A DNA stretch of 64,000 bases from positions 1-64,000 of the forward strand of contig NZ_JANTYU010000004.1 of NCBI RefSeq assembly GCF_024806835.1, given 5' to 3'. Both the position numbers and the translations under genes were made by a program. The stretch comes from Xanthomonas sp. 3793 (GTDB lineage: Bacteria; Pseudomonadota; Gammaproteobacteria; Xanthomonadales; Xanthomonadaceae). Shown piece after piece: positions 53,771 to 64,000 of this stretch; position 1 is the first letter of the stretch; the number at the start of each line of letters is the position of its first letter. The notes beneath the pieces were generated by a model. That model had not been told where the DNA came from. It was given only the letters and a program-made list of their open reading frames with translations, and searched no databases.

Positions 53771-56700
53771 TCAGGCGTGACCACCTACCGAAGGCGTCTG
53801 CGCCTCCAGGGTTTCCAGCTCGCGCGCCACCGCTTCGGGCGACTTGGTGAAAGGCGCGATCAGGCTGTAGAACGCCGGCACCACGTACAGCGACAACAGC
53901 GTGGACAGCGACACGCCGAAGATCACCACCACACCGATGGTGGCGCGACTGGCCGAGCCGGGCCCGCCGGCCACCACCAGCGGAATGGCACCGACCACCG
54001 TGGCGATCGAGGTCATCAGGATCGGGCGCAAACGCACCGATGCCGATTCGACGATGGCCTGGTGCACGCTGCGGCCTTCGTCGCGCAACTGATTGGCGAA
54101 CTCCACGATCAGGATGCCGTTCTTGGCCGCCAGCCCCACCAGCATCACGATGCCGATCTGACTGAACAGGTTGAGCGTGCCGCCGGTGACCCACAAGCCG
54201 ACCAGCGCACCCAGCACCGCCAGCGGCACGGTGAGCATGATCACCAGCGGATGGGCGAAGCTTTCGAACTGCGCGGCCAGCACCAGGTACACCACCAGCA
54301 AGGCCATGCCGAAGGTCAGCAGCACCGCGCTGCCGGATTGCTGGTATTCGCGCGATTCGCCCTTCCAGTCCAGCTGCGCGTATTCGGGCAATTCTTCCTG
54401 CGCGGTCTGCTGCGCCCAGGCGATGGCATCGCCCAATGGGTAGCCCGGCGCCAGGCCGGCGGTGATGGTGATCGCGCGCAGGCGATTGAAGCGGTTCAAG
54501 GTGCCGGCTTCGGCCACTTCGCTCAAGCTCACCAGATTGGACAGCGGAATCAGCTCGCCACGCGTGGAGCGCACGCGGATGGCAGTGAGGTCTTCCGGCG
54601 CCATGCGGCCTTCGCGCCCGGCCTGCAGCATCACGTCGTATTCCTCGCCGTTGTCCACGAACGTGGTGACGCGGCGCGAGCCCATCATCGCTTCCAGCGC
54701 GCCACCGATGGCGGTCACCGGCACCCCCAGATCGGCCGCGCGCAGGCGGTCGATGTTGACGCGCATCTGCGGCCGGGTTTCCTTGTAATCCGAATCCGGG
54801 CCGACCAGGCCGGGATTGGCTTCCATGCGCTGCAGGATGCGGTCGCGCCACTGCGCGATTTCGGCATAGTCCGGGCCACCGAGCACCAGCTGGAACGGTT
54901 GGCCGCGGCTACGCACCAGCCCGCCGCTCACCTGCGTGCGCGCACGCACGCCGCTGAGCACGTTGAGTTTCTGCTGCAGTTCGTCGGCCACTTCGGTGGT
55001 CGGTCGGGAGCGCTTTTCCCAATCCTGCAAAAACACGCTGACCCGGCCGGTGTGCATTTCCTCGCTGCTGCCAAAGCCACCGGGCACGCGCGGATTGGCA
55101 CGCACGATCGGTTTGTCCTGCCCCACGTACGGGCGCAGGATGTCTTCGACCTGATGCATCTGCCCGACGGTGTAATCGAAGCCGGCGCCTTCGGGCCCGT
55201 CGATCATGATCTGGAAATTGCCACGATCTTCCGCCGGCGCCAGTTCGGAGGGAATGCGGCCCATCAACCAGGCGCTGGCGCCCAAGGCCAGCAGCATGAG
55301 CAGCGCGAAGATCCAGGTGCGGTGCACGTGACGCTCCAGCGAGCGCCCGTACGCGCCGGACACCGCCTGCATGCGCCCGTCAAACCACCGATGGAAGCGA
55401 TTGGGTTTGGCCTGGCTGTGCGAGCGCAGCAGCTTGGACGACATCATCGGCGTCAGCGTCAGCGCCACGAATGCCGAGATCGCCACCGCCGCGGCCAGTG
55501 CCACCGCCAACTCGCGGAACAAACGCCCGGTATTGCCTTCCAGAAACCCCACCGGCAAAAACACCGCCACCAAGACGGCCGTGGTCGCGATCACCGCGAA
55601 GGCCACCTGGCCGGTACCGCGCTTGGCAGCCACCAGCGGCGGCTCGCCCAGATCGATGCGGCGCTGGATGTTTTCCACCACCACGATGGCATCGTCCACC
55701 ACCAGGCCGATACACAGCACCAGCGCCAGCAAGGTGAGCAGATTGATCGAAAAATCGAACGCGTACAGCGCGATGAATGCGGCAATCAGACACACCGGCA
55801 CCGTCACTGCAGGAATCAGGGCCGCGCGTGCGCTGCCCAGAAACACCCAGATCACCACCAGCACCAGCACCACCGCTTCGACCAGCGTGTGGTACACGCG
55901 CTCCACCGCCGCATCGATGAAGGTGGTGGTGTCGAAGGCGACGAAGATGTTGGTGCCCTGCGGCAGCGACTTCTGCACTTCCTCGGCCTGCGCGCGCGCC
56001 TCGCGTGCGACGTCCAGCGCATTGGCGGTGGAGTTGCGCACGATGCCCAGACCCACGTTGGGCACGCCGTTGCTCTGGAAATACGCGCGCCGCTCGGCCG
56101 AGGTCAGCTCCACCTTGGCCACATCGCCCAACCGCACCACATAGCCGCCCTCGCCCTTGCTCAACGGCAGCTTGGCAAAGTCCTCGGGCTTGAGATAACT
56201 GCGCTCCACGCGCAGGGTGAAATCGCGCTGCGCCGATTCGATGCTGCCGGCCGGCAACTCCACGTTCTCGTTCTGCAGCGCCGCTTCCACATCAGCCACG
56301 GTGAGCTCGCGCGCGGCCAGTTGATCGCGGTCCAGCCAGATGCGCATCGCATAGCGCTGGCGCCCGCCGATACGCACCTGCGCCACGCCGTCCAGGCTGG
56401 AGAAGCGATCCACCACGTAGCGCTCGGCGTAGTCGGACAGCTGCAGCGTGTCCATCGTGCTGGAGCTCATGTTGAGCCACAGGATGGGGTCGGCGTCGGC
56501 TTCGACCTTGGAAATCTCCGGCGGGCGCGCCTGGTCCGGCATGCGGTCGGAGACGCGGCTGACCGCGTCACGCACGTCGTTGGCGGCCGCTTCCACATCG
56601 CGCGACTGCACGAACTCGATGCTGATATCCGACGAACCGTTACGGCTGCGCGCCTCGATGGTCTCGATGCCCTCGATGCCGGCCAGCGCATCTTCCAGCA

Positions 56701-56896
56701 CCTGGGTGATGCGGCTTTCCACCACCGCGGCCGACGCGCCGGTGTACTCCACGTCCACCGAGACGATGGGCGGGTCGATCGCCGGCAGTTCGCGCAGGGT
56801 AAGGCGGGTGAACGACATCACCCCCAGCACGATCAGCAACAGGCTCATCACCACCGCCATCACCGGGCGGGTAATGGACAGGTCGGAGAGCTTCAT
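53771..56896 (-). CDS. RND efflux permease (AcrB/MdtB-type HAE1)
   Basis: A 1041-residue inner-membrane transporter from ATG 56896, full family length. The start MKLSDLSITRPVMAVVMSLL is typical of HAE1 pumps. The proton-relay Asp pair is in CIGLVVDDAIVVVENIQRR in TM4, and two large periplasmic loops follow TM1 and TM7. It exports drugs or plant defence compounds with its adaptor, and would need an outer-membrane channel encoded elsewhere. The ATG overlaps the adaptor's stop by four bases. Confidence 0.95.
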   Translation of the reverse strand: MKLSDLSITRPVMAVVMSLLLIVLGVMSFTRLTLRELPAIDPPIVSVDVEYTGASAAVVESRITQVLEDALAGIEGIETIEARSRNGSSDISIEFVQSRDVEAAANDVRDAVSRVSDRMPDQARPPEISKVEADADPILWLNMSSSTMDTLQLSDYAERYVVDRFSSLDGVAQVRIGGRQRYAMRIWLDRDQLAARELTVADVEAALQNENVELPAGSIESAQRDFTLRVERSYLKPEDFAKLPLSKGEGGYVVRLGDVAKVELTSAERRAYFQSNGVPNVGLGIVRNSTANALDVAREARAQAEEVQKSLPQGTNIFVAFDTTTFIDAAVERVYHTLVEAVVLVLVVIWVFLGSARAALIPAVTVPVCLIAAFIALYAFDFSINLLTLLALVLCIGLVVDDAIVVVENIQRRIDLGEPPLVAAKRGTGQVAFAVIATTAVLVAVFLPVGFLEGNTGRLFRELAVALAAAVAISAFVALTLTPMMSSKLLRSHSQAKPNRFHRWFDGRMQAVSGAYGRSLERHVHRTWIFALLMLLALGASAWLMGRIPSELAPAEDRGNFQIMIDGPEGAGFDYTVGQMHQVEDILRPYVGQDKPIVRANPRVPGGFGSSEEMHTGRVSVFLQDWEKRSRPTTEVADELQQKLNVLSGVRARTQVSGGLVRSRGQPFQLVLGGPDYAEIAQWRDRILQRMEANPGLVGPDSDYKETRPQMRVNIDRLRAADLGVPVTAIGGALEAMMGSRRVTTFVDNGEEYDVMLQAGREGRMAPEDLTAIRVRSTRGELIPLSNLVSLSEVAEAGTLNRFNRLRAITITAGLAPGYPLGDAIAWAQQTAQEELPEYAQLDWKGESREYQQSGSAVLLTFGMALLVVYLVLAAQFESFAHPLVIMLTVPLAVLGALVGLWVTGGTLNLFSQIGIVMLVGLAAKNGILIVEFANQLRDEGRSVHQAIVESASVRLRPILMTSIATVVGAIPLVVAGGPGSASRATIGVVVIFGVSLSTLLSLYVVPAFYSLIAPFTKSPEAVARELETLEAQTPSVGGHA

Positions 56897-57963
56897 TGTG
56901 CCGCTGCCTGCGGGCGCGTCGACGCGGGCGCGGCCTGGTCCACCACCTTCAGGCCCGGACGCAGTTTGCCGGTGCCGTCCACCACGATGCGCTCACCGGC
57001 CTTGACACCCTCCAGCACCTCCACCTTGCCGTCGCGCCGCTCGCCCAGGCGCACATCGGCGCGCTCCACGCTGCTGTCGGATTTGACCCGGAACACGTAC
57101 GACTCGCGCCCCACCTGCACCACCGCAATCTCCGGGATCACCAGCGCCTGCCGCGCCGGCTGCAACAGCCGCACATCCAGCAGCATGCCCGGGCGCAGGC
57201 GACGGTCGTCATTGGGGAAGTCCGCACGCACCGTCACCGAGCGGGTGGTCTCGTCGATGCGCGAGTCGATCGCGGCAACCACGCCATCGAAGCGCGCACC
57301 CGGATACGCCGCAGCGGTGCCATTGACGGTATTGCCGAGCTGCACCAGGCCGAACTGCGATTCCGGCACCTGGAAGTCCACGTACATGCGCGCCACATCG
57401 TCCAGCGTGGCGATCACGGTGCTGGAGGTGATCAACGACCCCGGACTGATCTGGCGGATGCCCAGCACGCCGGAAAACGGCGCGCGCACCTCGCGGTCGG
57501 TGATCTCCGCGCGCATCTGCTGCACGCGCGCCTGCGCCGCATCGCGCAAGGCGCGTTGCGTATCGACGGTGGACTTGGCCACCAACTGCTGGCCAACCAG
57601 ACTCAACTGGCGCCGATACAACTGATCGGTTTCTTCGAAGGTGGCCTGCGCGGCGGTCAGCGCGGCCTGCTGCGAATTGCCGCGCAGCCGCAGCAGCAAC
57701 TGCCCGGCCTTGACCTCGTCGCCGCTGTCGAAATACACCTGCTCGACCACATCGCTGACCGCCGCAGTGAGCGCGACCGATTCGCGCGCACGCACGGTGG
57801 CGATCGATTGCACGGTGGAGTTCCAGGGCTGCACCGCCACCGGCTGCACGACCACCGGGATGGGCTTGGCAGCGGCCGGCGCACTGGCCTGACGGGCACA
57901 ACCGGACAGCCACACGGCCAACAAGAGCGCGGCGCAACTGCGCGCGCTGGGCAGAACAAGCAT
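56893..57963 (-). CDS. RND efflux periplasmic adaptor (membrane fusion protein)
   Basis: A 356-residue lipoprotein adaptor. Signal and lipobox: LLLAVWLSGCARQ, with Cys as the lipid anchor. A barrel-sandwich hybrid domain (FDSGDEVKAGQLLLRLRGN), an alpha-hairpin (AALTAAQATFEETDQLYRRQ) and a beta-barrel follow. It connects the permease to the outer-membrane channel. It is first in a two-gene operon. Confidence 0.93.
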   Translation of the reverse strand: MLVLPSARSCAALLLAVWLSGCARQASAPAAAKPIPVVVQPVAVQPWNSTVQSIATVRARESVALTAAVSDVVEQVYFDSGDEVKAGQLLLRLRGNSQQAALTAAQATFEETDQLYRRQLSLVGQQLVAKSTVDTQRALRDAAQARVQQMRAEITDREVRAPFSGVLGIRQISPGSLITSSTVIATLDDVARMYVDFQVPESQFGLVQLGNTVNGTAAAYPGARFDGVVAAIDSRIDETTRSVTVRADFPNDDRRLRPGMLLDVRLLQPARQALVIPEIAVVQVGRESYVFRVKSDSSVERADVRLGERRDGKVEVLEGVKAGERIVVDGTGKLRPGLKVVDQAAPASTRPQAAAQ

Positions 57964-58216
57964 CAGAACATCCTGGCGGGGTACCGCGAAAGTTTACCGA
58001 CCTCGCCGCCATGCGTTGACAGAAAGGGCGCGCTTTGCACCATGACCAAAGACCCTTGCCGTCCGGGTCACGATGCGCTGGTCGGCGCGGCCCTCGATGC
58101 TGCAATCCGGTACCCGGGCAAGTCCTGAGGCGCAGACCCGAGCAGTCGCGCCACGGTTGGGTCTGACGCCGCGCACAACGCGCGGAACACTGGATGCAAC
58201 GTCCTGAAGGCTGCGC

Positions 58217-60193
58217 TCAGCGCTCCAGCCCCAGAAACTCGAGCACATGGCGCGCCAGCGCCTCTACATTCTCACCATCGGCGTGAAGATGGATCTCCGG
58301 TGTCTCGGGCGCCTCGTACGGCGAGTCGATACCGGTGAAGTTGGGAATCTGCCCGGCCCGCGCCTTGCGGTACAGCCCCTTCACATCGCGCGCTTCTGCC
58401 ACCTCCAGCGGCACATCCACAAACACCTCGACGAACTCGCCGGCATCGAACCGCTCGCGCGCCAGTTGCCGCTCGGCGCGGAACGGCGAGATGAAACTGA
58501 CCAGCACGATCAGGCCGGCGTCGGCCATCAGGCGCGCCACCTCGGCCACGCGGCGGATGTTTTCCACGCGATCTTCGTCGGTGAAGCCCAGATCGCGGTT
58601 GAGCCCGTGGCGCACGTTGTCGCCGTCCAGGATGAAGGTGTGGTAGCCCAGCGCATGCAGGCGCTTGTCGACCAGATTGGCGACGGTGGATTTGCCCGCG
58701 CCCGACAGGCCGGTGAACCACAGCACGCGCGGCGCCTGGCCCTTGATGCGCGCACGGGCGCTGCGGTCCACATCCAGATGCTGCCAATGCACGTTGCCGG
58801 CGCGCCGCAACGCAAACTCCAGCGTCCCCGCCGCCACGGTGGCATTGCTCTGCCGGTCGATCAGGATGAAACCGCCGAGCACGCGGTTGCGTGCGTACGG
58901 CGCAAAGGCGATGGGCTCGTCCAACGCGAGATTGCAGTAGCCCACCTCGTTGAGTTCCAGCCGCTTGGCGGCCAGCCGCTCCTGCGTATTCACATCGACC
59001 TTGTGCTTGATCTCGCTGATGCTCACGGTGACCGTACGGCTGCCGATCTTGAGCCAGTACGGGCGGCCCGGCAGCAAGGCGGCATCGTCCATCCACAGCA
59101 GATGCGCGGCGAACTGGTCGGCCACTTCCGGCGGGTCGTCGATGGCGGCGATGATGTCGCCGCGGCTGATATCGATCTCATCGCGCAAGGTCAGCGTGAC
59201 CGCCTGACCGGAGCGCGCACTATCCACCTCGCCATTGGCATCCAGCACCGATGCCACCTGGGTACGGCGCCCGGAGGGCACCACCACCACGGCATCGCCC
59301 ACCCGCACCTGGCCGGCGGCAATCGTGCCGGCATAGCCGCGGAACTGCGCGTTGGGGCGATTGACCCATTGCACCGGCAAGCGCAGCCCGCTGCCGGTCT
59401 CAGGCGGCTCCAGCTGCACGCTGTCCAGATGCTGCAGCAGATGCGGCCCGCTGTACCACGGCATGCGGGTGGAAGCGCTGGACAGGTTGTCGCCAGCCAG
59501 TGCCGACAACGGAATGCACTGCACATCGGCAATGCCCAACTGCGTGGCCAGCGCGCAGTAGCCCTCGGCGATGGCGGTGAAGACGTCGGCGTCGTAGTCC
59601 ACCAGATCCATCTTGTTGACCGCCAGCACCACGTGGCCGATGCCCAGCAACGACACGATATAGCTGTGCCGGCGCGTCTGCGCCAGCAAGCCCTTGCGCG
59701 CATCCACCAGCACCACCGCCACATCGGCGGTGGACGCGCCGGTGGCCATGTTGCGTGTGTATTGCTCGTGGCCGGGGCAGTCGGCGACGATGAACTTGCG
59801 TCGGTCGGTATCGAAGTAGCGATACGCCACATCGATGGTGATGCCCTGCTCGCGCTCGGCGGCCAGCCCGTCCATCAGCAACGCGTAATCGATGCCCTCG
59901 CCCTGCGTGCCATGCCGGCGGCTATCGCTTTCCAGCGCCGCCAGTTGATCGTCGAACAAGCGCTTGCTGTCGTACAGCAACCGCCCGATCAAGGTGCTCT
60001 TGCCATCGTCCACGCTGCCGCAGGTGATGAAACGCAGCAGCGGCTTGGATTCGTGTTGATGCAGGTAGGCGCTGATGGTGCCGGGATTGGGGAGTGGGGA
60101 TTCGGGATTCGCAAGAGCGTTCCCCTCCGCCTTCCCACTCGCCGCGGGTTGCTCTTGCCAATCCCGAATTCCCACTCCCGAATCACTACCCAT
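58217..60193 (-). CDS. cysNC: Bifunctional sulfate adenylyltransferase subunit 1 / APS kinase (CysNC)
   Basis: A 658-residue fusion from ATG 60193, which shares one base with the cysD stop (TGATG). GTPase motifs: [20 protein letters not shown] and NKMDLVD. The APS kinase half starts near residue 455 with [20 protein letters not shown]. The first 39 residues ([13 protein letters not shown] to PESPLPNPG) are encoded by an inserted inverted repeat, and no start codon lies between the repeat and the conserved [15 protein letters not shown]. So the repeat supplied the start of the gene. The enzyme makes APS and then PAPS. Confidence 0.95.
   Translation of the reverse strand: MGSDSGVGIRDWQEQPAASGKAEGNALANPESPLPNPGTISAYLHQHESKPLLRFITCGSVDDGKSTLIGRLLYDSKRLFDDQLAALESDSRRHGTQGEGIDYALLMDGLAAEREQGITIDVAYRYFDTDRRKFIVADCPGHEQYTRNMATGASTADVAVVLVDARKGLLAQTRRHSYIVSLLGIGHVVLAVNKMDLVDYDADVFTAIAEGYCALATQLGIADVQCIPLSALAGDNLSSASTRMPWYSGPHLLQHLDSVQLEPPETGSGLRLPVQWVNRPNAQFRGYAGTIAAGQVRVGDAVVVVPSGRRTQVASVLDANGEVDSARSGQAVTLTLRDEIDISRGDIIAAIDDPPEVADQFAAHLLWMDDAALLPGRPYWLKIGSRTVTVSISEIKHKVDVNTQERLAAKRLELNEVGYCNLALDEPIAFAPYARNRVLGGFILIDRQSNATVAAGTLEFALRRAGNVHWQHLDVDRSARARIKGQAPRVLWFTGLSGAGKSTVANLVDKRLHALGYHTFILDGDNVRHGLNRDLGFTDEDRVENIRRVAEVARLMADAGLIVLVSFISPFRAERQLARERFDAGEFVEVFVDVPLEVAEARDVKGLYRKARAGQIPNFTGIDSPYEAPETPEIHLHADGENVEALARHVLEFLGLER
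60085..60184. repeat. Inverted repeat at the cysD-cysNC junction
   Basis: A 34-base arm at 60085-60118 pairs with 60151-60184 with three mismatches; key words are GGGAGTGG, ATTCGGGATT and GCAAGAGC. It codes for the extra N-terminus of CysNC and lies 8 bases from the end of cysD. Confidence 0.85.
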
Positions 60194-61101
60194 CAAAAAT
60201 ACCCCTCAAGCTTTTTCTGTTCCATCGACGCACCCGGCGCATGATCGATCATGCGGCCCTGGCGTTCGGAGCTGGTGCTGACCAGCATTTCGGCGATCAC
60301 CGCTTCCAGCGTGTCTGCGGTCGATTCGATCGCGCCGGTGAGCGGATAGCAGCCCAGCGTACGGAAGCGCACCGAGCGCAGCTGCGGGATTTCGCCGTCG
60401 TTTAATGGCAGGCGGTCGTCGTCGACCATGATCCAGGCGCCGTCGCGCTCCACCACCGGCCGCGCTGCGGCGAAATACAGAGGCACCACCGGGATCTTTT
60501 CGCGATAGATGTATAGCCAGATATCCAGCTCGGTCCAGTTGGAGAGCGGAAACACGCGCACGCTCTCGCCGGGCCTGGTGCGCGCGTTGTAGAGATTCCA
60601 CAGCTCCGGGCGCTGATTCTTGGGATCCCAGCGATGACGCGCATTGCGGAACGAGAACACGCGCTCCTTGGCACGCGATTTCTCCTCGTCGCGGCGCGCC
60701 CCGCCGATCGCGGCATCGAATCCGCCCTGCTCCAGCGCCTGCTTCAGGCCCTGGGTCTTCATGATGTCGGTATGCACCGCCGCGCCATGGCTGATCGGGC
60801 CGATGTCCTGCGCGACGCCGTCGGGGTTGATGTGCACGCGCAGGTCCACCCCGGTCTCGGCCGCACGGCGATCGCGAAAGGCGATCATCTCGCCGAACTT
60901 CCAGCGCGTGTCCACATGCAGCAGCGGGATCGGCGGCGGTGACGGCGCAAAGGCCTTGAGCAGCAGATGCAGCAGCACCGAGCTGTCCTTGCCGACCGAA
61001 TACAGCATCACCGGGGCCCGGAACTCGGCGGCGACCTCGCGCAGGATGTGGATGCTTTCGGCTTCGAGCCGGTCCAGGTGTGACAGCGGTGGCAGGGTCA
61101 T
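60193..61101 (-). CDS. cysD: Sulfate adenylyltransferase subunit 2 (CysD)
   Basis: A 302-residue PAPS-reductase-fold ATP-binding protein from ATG 61101 ([20 protein letters not shown]), the same length as E. coli CysD. The PP-loop motif is [18 protein letters not shown], followed by [14 protein letters not shown] [20 protein letters not shown]. It adenylates sulfate with CysN. It shares a divergent promoter region with cysJ. Confidence 0.96.
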   Translation of the reverse strand: MTLPPLSHLDRLEAESIHILREVAAEFRAPVMLYSVGKDSSVLLHLLLKAFAPSPPPIPLLHVDTRWKFGEMIAFRDRRAAETGVDLRVHINPDGVAQDIGPISHGAAVHTDIMKTQGLKQALEQGGFDAAIGGARRDEEKSRAKERVFSFRNARHRWDPKNQRPELWNLYNARTRPGESVRVFPLSNWTELDIWLYIYREKIPVVPLYFAAARPVVERDGAWIMVDDDRLPLNDGEIPQLRSVRFRTLGCYPLTGAIESTADTLEAVIAEMLVSTSSERQGRMIDHAPGASMEQKKLEGYF

Positions 61102-61280
61102 CAGGGTGTCGGGGCGGCGGCAGGCAAGACCAGCCGATGGTAGGCCAAGGCAGCGCAGTGTGTGGCGGGCAGATGTCTGCCTGAAATAAGCGGCCGGCAT
61201 AACGCGATAACCGGTGATCCTTTCTGGACGGGCGAACGCTTCCCTAACATCGTTCATCCAATCGCCGCTCCTGGATCCGA
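61102..61280. promoter_or_regulatory. Divergent cysD/cysJ promoter region
   Basis: About 180 bases between divergent sulfate-assimilation operons, with the AT-richer stretch GGCATAACGCGATAACCGG at 61195-61213. A CysB-type LysR regulator would be expected to act here; no binding site can be assigned with certainty. Confidence 0.5.
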
Positions 61281-63128
61281 ATGACCGCCGCCAGTTCCGC
61301 GCTACCGCCCAGCCCCTTGCCCGACGAGCGCAAGGCGCTGCTGGAACGGTTGGTCGACGGCCTGGATACCGCCTCGCTGTGGTGGCTGTCCGGCTATACC
61401 GCCGGGCTGGCGCAGGGCCAACCGCCACGGTCGCTGGCGGTCCTGCCGGGCGGGCAACCGCAGGCGGCCGCGCAGGACAGCCAGCGGCTGACCGTGGTGT
61501 ACGGCAGCCAGACCGGCAACGCGCGCCGCCAGGCCGAACAACTGGCCGCCGATGCCGAGGCCGCCGGGCTGAGCGTGCGCTTGCTGCGCGCCGACGCCTA
61601 CCCCACCCGCGAGCTCGCCAGCGAACGCCTGTTGTACGTGGTGATCAGCACCCAGGGCGAAGGCGACCCGCCGGACGATGCGATCGGCCTGGTCGAATTC
61701 CTGGCCGGCCGCCGCGCGCCCAAGCTGCCCGAGCTCAGGTACGCGGTCCTGGGCCTGGGCGATTCCAGCTATGCGCAGTTCTGCGGCATCGCGCGGCGCA
61801 TCGACGACCGTCTGGCCGAGCTCGGTGCCAGCCGTGTGCAGCCGCGCGGCGAAGCGGACCTGGACATCGACAGCATTGCCGACCCGTGGCGCGCACAAGC
61901 GCTCAAGCAAGCGCGCGAGCTGCTCAAGAGCGCTCCACACTCGGCCACGGTCACGCCATTGCGCAGCAACCCGGTTGCGCCGGCGTGGTCGCACCAGCAC
62001 CCGTTTGCCGCCGAGCTGCTGGCCAACCAGATCATCAGCGGGCGCGACTTCAAGGGCCCGGGCTTTCGCGTCTATGCGCAGCCCGGCAAGCGCGTGCGGC
62101 ACCTGGAATTTTCGTTGGAAGGCAGCGGCCTGAGTTACGAGCCCGGCGATGCGCTGGGCATCGTCCATCGCAATCCGCCGGCATTGGTGGATGCGGTGCT
62201 GCAGACCTTGCGACTGGATGGTCATGCCGCCGTCACTGTCGGCGACCAGACTCTGGCCTTGAACGAGTGGCTGGCGACCCGGCGCGAACTGACCAAGCTG
62301 TCGCGGCCGTTTCTGACCGCCCATGCCGAGCGCGCGCGCGCAGACGAACTGCAGGCGCTGCTCACCCCTACCCAGACTGCCGGCCTGGCGTCGTTGCTCT
62401 CAGATCATCAAGTGATCGACGTGCTGCGACGCTGGCCGGCGGATTGGGACCACGCCAGCCTGCTGGACACCCTGCGTCCACTCACCCCGCGGCTGTACTC
62501 GATCGCCTCCAGCCGCAAGCGCGTGGGCGATGAGGTGCACCTGGCGGTGGATGAACTCAATTACCAGGCGCACGGGCATGCGCACCTTGGGTCGGCCAGC
62601 GGCTTTCTCGCCGCACTCGCCGAAGGCGATACCGCCCCGGTCTACATCGAACCCAATACACGCTTCCGCGTGCCGGCCGACCCCGACCGCGACATCCTGA
62701 TGATCGGCCCGGGCACCGGCGTGGCGCCGTTCCGCGGCTTTGTGCAGGAACGCGCCGAAACCGGTGCCAAGGGGCGTAACTGGCTGTTCTTCGGCGCCCA
62801 GCATTTCAATACCGATTTCCTGTACCAGGCCGAGTGGCAGCACGCCCTGCAACGCGGCGAGCTGCACGCGCTGGAGCTGGCGTTCTCGCGCGACCACGCC
62901 GACAAGGTCTACGTGCAACACCGCCTGCGCGAACGCGGTGCCGAGGTCTACGCGTGGCTACAGGGCGGCGCGCACGTCTATGTCTGCGGCGCCATCGGCA
63001 TGGGCAAGGACGTGCACGCTGCCTTGCTGGACATTGTGACCACCCACGGCGCCCGCAGCGCCGAAGACGCCGCCGCGTATCTCACACAGCTGCAGGTGGA
63101 GGGACGCTATGCGCGCGATGTCTATTGA
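61281..63128 (+). CDS. cysJ: NADPH-sulfite reductase flavoprotein subunit (CysJ)
   Basis: A 615-residue flavoprotein. FMN domain near residue 70 ([20 protein letters not shown]), FAD-binding [15 protein letters not shown]-binding [15 protein letters not shown] and the end EGRYARDVY. It passes electrons from NADPH to CysI for the six-electron reduction of sulfite. A repeat lies between it and cysI. Confidence 0.96.
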   Translation: MTAASSALPPSPLPDERKALLERLVDGLDTASLWWLSGYTAGLAQGQPPRSLAVLPGGQPQAAAQDSQRLTVVYGSQTGNARRQAEQLAADAEAAGLSVRLLRADAYPTRELASERLLYVVISTQGEGDPPDDAIGLVEFLAGRRAPKLPELRYAVLGLGDSSYAQFCGIARRIDDRLAELGASRVQPRGEADLDIDSIADPWRAQALKQARELLKSAPHSATVTPLRSNPVAPAWSHQHPFAAELLANQIISGRDFKGPGFRVYAQPGKRVRHLEFSLEGSGLSYEPGDALGIVHRNPPALVDAVLQTLRLDGHAAVTVGDQTLALNEWLATRRELTKLSRPFLTAHAERARADELQALLTPTQTAGLASLLSDHQVIDVLRRWPADWDHASLLDTLRPLTPRLYSIASSRKRVGDEVHLAVDELNYQAHGHAHLGSASGFLAALAEGDTAPVYIEPNTRFRVPADPDRDILMIGPGTGVAPFRGFVQERAETGAKGRNWLFFGAQHFNTDFLYQAEWQHALQRGELHALELAFSRDHADKVYVQHRLRERGAEVYAWLQGGAHVYVCGAIGMGKDVHAALLDIVTTHGARSAEDAAAYLTQLQVEGRYARDVY

Positions 63129-63131
63129 TGC

Positions 63132-63249
63132 CGGGATTGGGGAGTTGGGATTGGGGATTCGTAACGGCGGGCTCCGTCGGTCTGCGTGTTGTCGTGGTGC
63201 TGCTTGTTGCTTGTCTTTGCCAATCCCCAATCACGAATGCCGAATCCCG
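63132..63249. repeat. Inverted repeat between cysJ and cysI
   Basis: Imperfect arms of about 30 bases at 63132-63161 and 63220-63249 with the same GGGATTGGGGA words as the other copies. It begins 3 bases after the cysJ stop and ends 2 bases before the cysI ATG, leaving no room for a normal ribosome-binding site. Confidence 0.75.
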
Positions 63250-63251
63250 TC

Positions 63252-64000
63252 ATGAGCCACTCCGTCGAAGACATCAAATCCGAAAGTCGCCGTCTGCGCG
63301 GATCGCTGCAGCAGAGCCTGGCCGATGCGGTGACCGGGGCGCTGCGCGAGGACGATCAGACGCTGATCAAGTACCACGGCAGCTACCAGCAGGACGATCG
63401 CGATATCCGCGATGAGCGGCGTCGGCAGAAGCTCGAACCGGCGTATCAGTTCATGATCCGCACGCGTACGCCGGGTGGGGTGATCTCGCCCAGCCAGTGG
63501 CTGGCGCTGGATGGCATCGCCACCCGTTACGCCAACCATTCGCTGCGCATCACCACCCGCCAGGCGTTCCAGTTCCATGGCGTGATCAAGCGCGAACTCA
63601 AGGCGACCATGCAGGCGATCAACGCCACCCTGGTCGATACGCTGGCGGCCTGCGGCGACGTCAATCGCAACGTGCAGGTTGCGGCCAACCCCTTGTTGTC
63701 GCAGGCCCATGCCACGCTGTACGCCGATGCCGCGCGCGTGTCCGAGCACCTGTTGCCCAATACCCGTGCGTACTACGAAATCTGGCTGGACGAGGAACGC
63801 GTCTCCGGTTCCGGCAGCGAAGACGAGCCGATCTACGGCGATCGTTATCTGCCGCGCAAGTTCAAGATCGGCTTCGCCGCCCCGCCGCTCAACGACGTGG
63901 ACGTGTTCGCCAACGACCTGGGCTTCATTGCCATCCTGCGCGACGGCGAGCTGCTCGGTTACAACGTCAGCATCGGTGGCGGCATGGGCGCCAGCCATGG
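63252..64000 (+). CDS. cysI: Sulfite reductase hemoprotein (CysI), 5' part
   Basis: From ATG 63252 the first 249 residues of CysI are readable ([20 protein letters not shown]), with the substrate and siroheme region [32 protein letters not shown] and the [13 protein letters not shown] block. The frame runs off the window, so the [4Fe-4S]-siroheme cysteines are not visible. It reduces sulfite to sulfide with CysJ. Confidence 0.95.
   Translation, partial: MSHSVEDIKSESRRLRGSLQQSLADAVTGALREDDQTLIKYHGSYQQDDRDIRDERRRQKLEPAYQFMIRTRTPGGVISPSQWLALDGIATRYANHSLRITTRQAFQFHGVIKRELKATMQAINATLVDTLAACGDVNRNVQVAANPLLSQAHATLYADAARVSEHLLPNTRAYYEIWLDEERVSGSGSEDEPIYGDRYLPRKFKIGFAAPPLNDVDVFANDLGFIAILRDGELLGYNVSIGGGMGASH

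Noticed and set aside
53669..57625. Very long plus-strand frame opposite the RND permease and adaptor
   Set aside because: His/Arg/Gln-rich shadow of two well-formed genes on the other strand.

Overview
The window comes from a chromosome of the genus Xanthomonas. Supporting evidence is the high-GC codon use of the right-hand 44 kb, the gene content (GDSL autotransporter esterase, TonB-dependent receptor next to glycoside hydrolases, secreted GH6 cellobiohydrolase, CysNC fusion) and short inverted repeats of the kind scattered through Xanthomonas genomes. An intact GH6 cellobiohydrolase of the CbsA type suggests a xylem-invading (vascular) lineage. The species cannot be fixed from the sequence alone.

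Positions 1 to about 19,600 are an integrated genomic island of lower GC. Its right edge is a tRNA-Gly(CCC) gene with a tyrosine integrase just inside it; the left edge lies outside the window. From the left it holds the end of an IS3-family element that has cut off a P-loop NTPase gene, and a small-gene pair that recurs at the right end of the island. Next comes a probable defence module of a large membrane-anchored TerB protein, a BrxD-like ATPase and a Lhr/BrxHI-like helicase, followed by a membrane protein. After that come an ankyrin protein, several small genes I do not recognise, a RadC-like protein, a structured RNA leader, two secreted or membrane proteins, a frameshifted secreted nuclease and an H-NS-type silencer.

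Positions 19,600 to 31,100 are core genome: an autotransporter esterase, thiS/thiG, trmB, an SLC13-type permease, a Rieske protein, an FAH-family hydrolase, mscL, an M28 peptidase and a LacI-type regulator.

Positions 31,200 to 32,500 hold what I think is the most interesting item. A 26-codon gene, read only by eye because it is too short for normal gene calling, encodes a Lys/Leu-rich leader ending in SYSWYIWY. A cytochrome P450 gene follows it on the same strand. This is the layout of minimal P450-crosslinked RiPPs (cittilin, biarylitide), and the last four residues, YIWY, closely resemble the cittilin core YIYY.

Positions 32,800 to 47,600 form a plant-polymer attack and uptake region: GH6 cellobiohydrolase, TonB-dependent receptor, a large GH2 enzyme, GH97, a secreted neprosin-type peptidase and a type-B carboxylesterase. 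Positions 47,600 to 58,000 hold a SpoU rRNA/tRNA methyltransferase, an AGCS symporter, an M1 aminopeptidase and an RND efflux pair. The window ends in the assimilatory sulfate-reduction genes: cysD-cysNC on the minus strand, divergent from cysJ-cysI on the plus strand. Inverted repeats of about 100 bp are inserted at two junctions there and have contributed the start region of CysNC.
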